A DNA stretch of 64,000 nt from Gorsachius magnificus (taxonomy: Eukaryota; Chordata; Aves; Pelecaniformes; Ardeidae), in assembly GCA_034008185.1 (NCBI GenBank), contig CM067087.1, positions 42,364,590-42,428,589 of the forward strand, written 5' to 3'. A program made the position numbers and the translations under genes. The notes beneath the pieces are model-generated. The model was not told the origin of the DNA. It saw only the letters and a program-made list of their open reading frames with translations, and ran no database searches. Shown here piece after piece: positions 58,110 to 64,000 of the stretch (position 1 is its first letter; each line of letters begins with the position of its first letter).

Positions 58110-61100
58110 GCGTTCTGATTTTAACTAAATAAATTAAATAGTAAAATATAAGCTACTCTAGAGGAGTTTTTTTATTGATTTCATTTTGGCTTATACATGA
58201 TCTGTATTTATAGAAGTTGAATAGGAACATTGAACATCTGGGTGCATCTGCTTGCTTGCTCAGTCTTTCTTCGTAAGATCTTAGGAAAACCTGTTCCCAA
58301 ACTTGGAGTGGGATATGGAATTTTGGGGAGGAAAGGGGGAGCCTCCCCCCAATCCTGAATTATTATTTCTAGCAGGTGCAGAGAAAACTGCTATTATGTA
58401 AAAATGGCAGTGAAATCGAGAGAAAAGCAATGGCTTTTTCAGTGATGTACAGTAAAGGAGTTTCTCTGGATATGTATAAAAACTGCAGAGACAGATCTTT
58501 AGTTTTGCATAAAAGAGATAAAATTGCCAAGCCCCACCTGAACAGGCCATCTTGTTCTCAAACTGTTAACGATCTGTGTGGTGTTTCTGGTAACTCTGAA
58601 GCACAAAATTTGGCCTGTTTGCCTTGATGCTCAGTTTTGTGCTCTATTCTGGATATATATACCTGGGATCAATCACAAGAAGATGGGAAACACCCTGGGT
58701 TGTTTTTTACACAGGCATTTTTACTATGTTAATTAGTGTAAAATATTATCCTGCAAGTATCAAGTTTGTCTTTGCGCTTATTTTATGATAATGTTCCAGG
58801 ATAAGCAAGACTCCAAAACGCAGAAGTACGAGAGCCTGACTAGGTAGTGCAATGGATAATTTAAAGGCGGTTGAAAAAAAATTGCAAAGATTTAAAATGT
58901 CCAAGATACGCATAAGAGATTAATACCTACCTGACAATTTCCACACACTTCACAAATGATAGGGAGATGTAAAGTAAATTTGATTCCTTTTTCTTGAGAT
59001 CTTGCATTTTGAGCTACTTTATTAGAAAAGCCATAGCACTTAAAAATCAATCTTTTTTTCTCAAGGCAGAAAGAAAATCTGGGGAGAGTCCTATTTTTCT
59101 CTCTCATCCCCAAATTTGAGGTTAGAGTTGTTATAGCCTCAGGCCAAGGGGGGTCTACAGGAGCTCCTTATGCTAGAAATTATCACTTTATGTGGTTCTG
59201 CTTTCTGAGCTCTGTTCACTTGAGCACAGAGTCTTGGTGACGCTCAAGTTTTAGACCAGGAGTTCGTAAATTGTCAGACTTGCCTACAAATGGTGACCTT
59301 CTTTTTGGGAACGCTTTGCATATCCTAAAGATTTGAAGGAGCTATCTTATGCTGTTATTGTCTCTGATCCAATACAACTATGTGCAGCCTTGCAAAACCC
59401 TATCTGCAGTAACACTGATGTAGCTGAGATGCTGTGTCCCACCTATGGTGGTACCTAAAGCTTCATGAGATGCTTAGTTTGGGTACCAGATAACAGGCAA
59501 GTCATCCAAGTTACCTAGGGATGGTTTGAAACTGGAGACAATCCATTGCCTCTGGGTCTTTTGTTTCAAAGAAAGATTGTAATCGCTGCTGTTCAGCATC
59601 AGCTCCTCGTGGCAGGCAGCCAGGAGCGATGAAGCAGCATTACACCCAGCGAAGTCTTGAATGTCAACACAGAGAAATGCCAGCATAAAACACAGGTAGG
59701 CTCTAGATCTAAGCCAGGCTCACACTTTAAATTCTGAGGTGTTTAAAAGGCCCAAGGTGATACTTTTATGAAACTTATTTAATGAATTTAAAATATTTAT
59801 TAGAAAGGCCCAGTGAGATGTTACAATTAAAAAGGAAAGTCTGATTTATAAGGATGATCTTTTGATTAGACATATGCTGAACTCTCTGAAAATTGGCTGG
59901 TGCACAGGGCATTGGTAACAAGCTTTTCATGTCTAAAGCTTTTGATCCATTAAGGTAAGAAATGAAGAGAAAGTTGGGTATGTGAAGCATGTGACTTGCA
60001 GTGGTTGCTTTCCTTGGGTATGCTGCTGGGAGAGAGGGAGATACTGCCGTCAGTTAAACTAAACTGTAATTTGGATAGGAATCTGAGTATTGGAAAAGCC
60101 TGTTAGAAGTAAAGTGATCTCACCCTTGAGCAGTGTGACTGTGGGGCAAGGCAGCCCTGCGAATGGGAGATCTGAGTGAGGCGCATCTGTGTCCGAGCGT
60201 CTGGCATTAATTTTACTGGTGTGATATGATTATGGGATTTTTGATTCAGGCAGATAGAAGGAGGAACTGGGGAAAAATGAATTGTTATTTTTCTTTTTAC
60301 TTCTAATAGTTTCAGGTGTATGCTGGCGCATAGGGCAGTGTGTTCTGTAGCATATTCTGTAGATGCTATGTAGTAACGTTGAAGTCAGACACAGCAATTA
60401 GTTTCCATTTCTGCAATTCCAGAACTTCTTTCCAGCAGTATACTTTACGTTGGAAACATGAATTCTGCAGCTCCATGGAGGCTTTGTATAAATCCTATGT
60501 GTCTTGGGATATGTGGCATCTCACAGTGCTTCTCATGTCTTTCAGTAATAATAACTTCTAATTTCTTGTGTTATTGCAGGTGATCTCATTGTATCTTGAG
60601 GGTCTGTTCCAAGCAATACGGATGGGTAGTAAGAAATTAAAATTAAATAGTAAAATTTCAAAACTGTAGTGGAGGAGTTTGACATTTGATCTCCAGAGCT
60701 CTGCTAAATTTCCCAAACAAGCTATAAAAACTCCAGCAAACCTTTCAAAAACTATGTGAGCAAATGTCCCTGGGAACAATTTTTTTCCAAAAGGCTTTCG
60801 GTGTGAAGAGGTGCTCTGATAGGGAAAGGCTATTTCTTTGTGTTATATTATGTAGCTTTTCAGGTGCTATTATTGTAATTAACATTTTAAGTCAGAAAAG
60901 ACATCTTTATTAAAAAAATATTTTATCTACAGATGATAGTAATGTGTATATATGTCTGTCTTCAGCCTCTGCATGTATAAAATATGTTTTTTTAGGATGT
61001 GATATACCTACAATACACTTTGCTATGTTTTATATTAGTGGGCTGATTCCCTTCAAAGTCAAGTGACAGGCTGCATTAAAGTCTGCGTTAGAAAAGACAG

Positions 61101-61579
61101 AAACCAAGTAAACTACCCCTCTGCCCCAGTTGCTCATTTGGTCTCTGTCGTTACAGGCACCTCTAAAAATCCTATTTCACCCTGATGGGTGGAGTGAATT
61201 TAAACAATCCCACTTTGCAGAAAGCCTGGAAAAATGGCCAATATGTCTATAATAAATATGCCCTTTATTAATATTTATGACATCAACATAAAATTGAACA
61301 TTAGGAATATAAAAATGTCTGTTCTTTTTTGCTGTTCTCCGTTCAATTTTCCTATCAGCCTCTGACTGACTGCCAGCTGTTGTGGATGGAGAAGTTTTTC
61401 TCTAGTTCAGTGTGGATAAATCTGGCTCCACTGAACCCCTGCTTATCACTTTTCTTCCCTGCACCCACGCTTCCAGCAGCCTGGCTCGGCATTCCCAACT
61501 GCAGCCTCCGCTCCGCACGGTGCTGGACTCCAAGGGCACCTCCCTGTCCATCACCCAACTCCCTTCAGTTTGCTGCTGG
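58110..61579. other. Unique AT-rich non-coding sequence
   Basis: No gene or mobile element recognised. Frames up to 89 codons overlap on both strands and lack family motifs. A short GC-richer stretch lies at about 61470-61560. Confidence 0.45.
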
Positions 61580-61596
61580 TTTTTTTTTTTTTTTTT
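61580..61596 (+). repeat. Poly(T) homopolymer, 17 nt
   Basis: Uninterrupted T run after a GC-richer stretch. No A-tailed retrotransposed body is recognisable on the complementary strand. Confidence 0.9.
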
Positions 61597-63612
61597 AGCT
61601 CTGATTTTTCCGGCAAGCAGACAGAGCACTACCTGTCACTTTGAGGAAAGGGAGCCTTATACTGAAATTTACAATAAAATTTTTCAGTTTGTATAGACAA
61701 TGAAAGAAAGTATTGGGCAAATTCACCAGAGATCATGCCTGGCATCCCTCTCTGCTGAGCTGTGGCCTCGCATACATCTGCCAGCCTTTAGCAAACAGCT
61801 TTTAGCTGTTCGGCGGTAAATCAGATGCAACCTCTTTAACTCACTTTGACAATAGAAAATGCCCCACTGTAGAGGATAAATGGAAAAATACCGTGTTTGC
61901 AGAGAGGTGGGCACCAGCCTGATGGACACCCCTATCTCACGGTCAGGTACACTCATGGCATGAGCGGTCAGGGAGGATCTGTGACTTCCCTGGACTGACC
62001 ATGTCTATCCTGTATAAACCCTTGTGCTCTGCTTTATACATTCAGGATTTTCTGGGTGGGCACACACGCACCCGTGGGCTGGTGTGGGTGAGCAGGAGCA
62101 GACATGGCAAAACCCAACAAGTTCACTGGGGATTAACTTGCTGGACCTGATACTCCTCTGTGGCAGGGAAAGAATCATGGGTGAGATAGATGTATATTTT
62201 GGGTGTTCTTGCCCTCATCTGTATGAAGGAACTAAACTTCAAAACAGAACCTCCTCTTCTTTGAAGTGGCACAAGGTCAGACCTGCTAAGCCAGGCTTGG
62301 ACCTTGCACCAGAGCCCATTGCTGTGTCTCATTCTGCTGGAACAGTAACGCTGCCCATGCTGAAAATGAATTTGATGTCATCCTCTGATTTTGAAGTTAC
62401 TAGTTAAATCTGCTCTTGCTTGCTCCAAGCAGTAGTCATCTTTGATAGGTTGTCACCAGTTATCTGTTCTTCCGTTCTTGGCAAAAAATTATACTTTTTT
62501 AATTTAACACGCTGTTCCTCGGGATCCTGTTTAAGCACAAATTATCCTGCCATCAAATTGAGCAATTTTAGTGCAAAATTAGTGCAAAAATAAAGCCCAT
62601 CAGAAGGGAATACTGCCACGGGGACTGATGGGTGGAAAATGTAGATATTGGACAGACAGCCTGGGACTTTTTTTTCAGCTGTATAAATCTGCTTCTAGCA
62701 TCCAAGGGGAGAAGCCAACCATTTACTGTTGGCCTGGATTTATCTGCGGTATTTTCAAGTGAATTGAGCTTGAATACGTGCTATTTTTAAAGAGTCCCAA
62801 GAGTGTTTGGGATGTGGAGAAAATGGGGAGGATGACCAAGTTAAAGCTAAAGCTGTAGCATAAAGTGGATAAATGTTAGAATTAGGTGACACACATATAA
62901 AAAGTGCCAGTAATTCATCCTGATGTGATCCATACAGATATTTTATCCAGTAGTCCTGAGAAACAGTTAGAAGTTCTCTAGAGTATTGTTCAGAGCAGGT
63001 TGCATAGTTTTGCTTTTTTTATTTGGTCATTTACATTTACTGAATTTCTGGATTCTTCTTCTTTTATGTGGCAGAGGAGATTCCCTTGTAGCATATACAA
63101 AATACTTGGTTTGGAAAGGCTGCTGAGATGTGCAGCATAGCCTCAAAATGTGGCTGATGGATGCATCTTTAATCAAAGACGCATGCATGTAAAATAGATG
63201 CCTGGAAGCTGTTTTCAAGCTGTGGAGAGTGGCGATGCTCTGGTAAACTGTGGACCTAAAAGTGCTGGATATCAAACTAGAAGCTATTTAAATGAGTTTG
63301 TAATAGGTGCCTGGCTGAATAAATGTTAATTTTGGTTTGATTTTAGGAAACCAGGGCATAGAAAGGACTGAAGGGGAGTGAAAGATAACTCTATGGAAAA
63401 GTTGGAACCTATAACTTCCAAGTGCCTAAACAACAGTTAAGTTTTTGGTGTGTTTTGTGAATGTTTCACATAAGAGATGGGTAACTTTAACCATTCACCT
63501 ACCTTCTGCCTTGGGCTCAGTCTCTCTGGTGGCTTGAAGGGAGATGCTGCCAGGAGTTTCTCCCTTCTGTAGCTTATCCGCTCTCTCTTGAAACCCCAAT
63601 CACTGGATAAAG
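61597..63612. other. Unique non-coding sequence
   Basis: A 127-codon plus-strand frame at 62024-62407 shows no family motif and is opposed by a minus-strand frame. A near-repeat TTAGTGCAAAATTAGTGCAAAA at about 62569-62589 is a minor slippage product. Nothing else seen. Confidence 0.42.
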
Positions 63613-63627
63613 AAAAAAAAAAAAAAA
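63613..63627 (+). repeat. Poly(A) homopolymer, 15 nt
   Basis: Uninterrupted A run without a recognisable source element. Confidence 0.9.
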
Positions 63628-64000
63628 CATGTAAAAGGATGGTGAAAATATGACTGGAGTAGCTGCACAGCATCTGATGGATCTATGATCCTCCCTTGGA
63701 GCAGTACCTGAATGACTGGAGGTTCTGTCATGTATTTTGGTTTTGTAACCTACCTGTTAAACATGAGGATGCTATTGCTTCATTTCCAGCCAACGATCTA
63801 GATTTCTCAGGGAAGCTCATGGTGTAGAAACCAGAGACCATGCCAACATCTGACAAACCATTTCCTAAGCTTTTGCCTTTGCTACTAGACCAAAAAGACT
63901 TCATAAATTTTCCAGTGTTGCTTTGCAGTTCTTATATTCTTCCTTGGAGGAGATGAGCAAATTAATAGGGAGAGACTTGAGGGTTACAGAGGTTTTAGAG
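63628..64000. other. Unique non-coding sequence to the window end
   Basis: No gene or repeat recognised. Confidence 0.45.

Noticed and set aside
62024..62407. 127-codon plus-strand frame
   Set aside because: No family motif or transcript context; opposed by a minus-strand frame; compatible with chance.
1..64000. tRNA, rRNA, snRNA genes, CRISPR arrays, operons or bacterial signals
   Set aside because: Looked for and not seen. The sequence has vertebrate repeats and CpG depletion; ribosome binding sites or operon structure are not expected. A dedicated RNA scan could still find a degraded small-RNA copy.

Overview
The window is vertebrate nuclear DNA, almost certainly from a bird and probably from a neoavian (non-galliform) species. 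Three chicken-repeat-1 (CR1) LINE copies show this most clearly. They carry the CR1 ORF2 C-terminus, and the intact 3' end of the plus-strand copy has the ATTCTATG octamer tail. Two solo endogenous-retrovirus LTRs belong to families that I recognise as widespread in neoavian genomes. The rest is AT-rich, with long introns-or-intergenic character: no bacterial gene organisation, no operons, no rRNA, and no tRNA or CRISPR array that I could see.

Layout. 1-12230 is unique AT-rich sequence with one CpG-richer patch (about 650-1640) and homopolymer runs. 12231-13050 is a plus-strand solo LTR (LTR-A) with a ~45 bp internal tandem repeat and a missing polyadenylation segment. 13051-30747 is unique sequence holding several stretches that look like conserved non-coding elements (best: 14090-14240 and 22640-22930), a hairpin at 22980-23023, and two weak exon candidates. 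30748-31281 is a minus-strand CR1, 34229-34679 a plus-strand CR1 and 39086-39565 a second minus-strand CR1 of the same type as the first. 41978-42540 is a minus-strand solo LTR (LTR-B) with a recognisable TATA box and ATTAAA signal. 42541-64000 is again unique AT-rich sequence with homopolymers (a C18/A16 tract at 44917-44950 is the most extreme), a strong 11-bp hairpin and a few longer-than-average open frames without recognisable homology.

No host protein-coding gene can be supported. Nearly all open frames of 60-190 codons are what AT-rich non-coding DNA or repeat antisense strands produce by chance. The only recognisable coding sequence is transposon-derived: the three CR1 reverse-transcriptase-protein tails. 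The window is therefore best read as an intergenic region or the inside of a very large intron, possibly one holding developmental regulatory elements. I found no convincing new biological system. The most useful leads are the candidate conserved blocks, the 51-nt exon-like segment at 23385-23435, the two hairpins and three unexplained open frames (42891-43457 minus, 54536-54997 minus, 29751-30128 plus).
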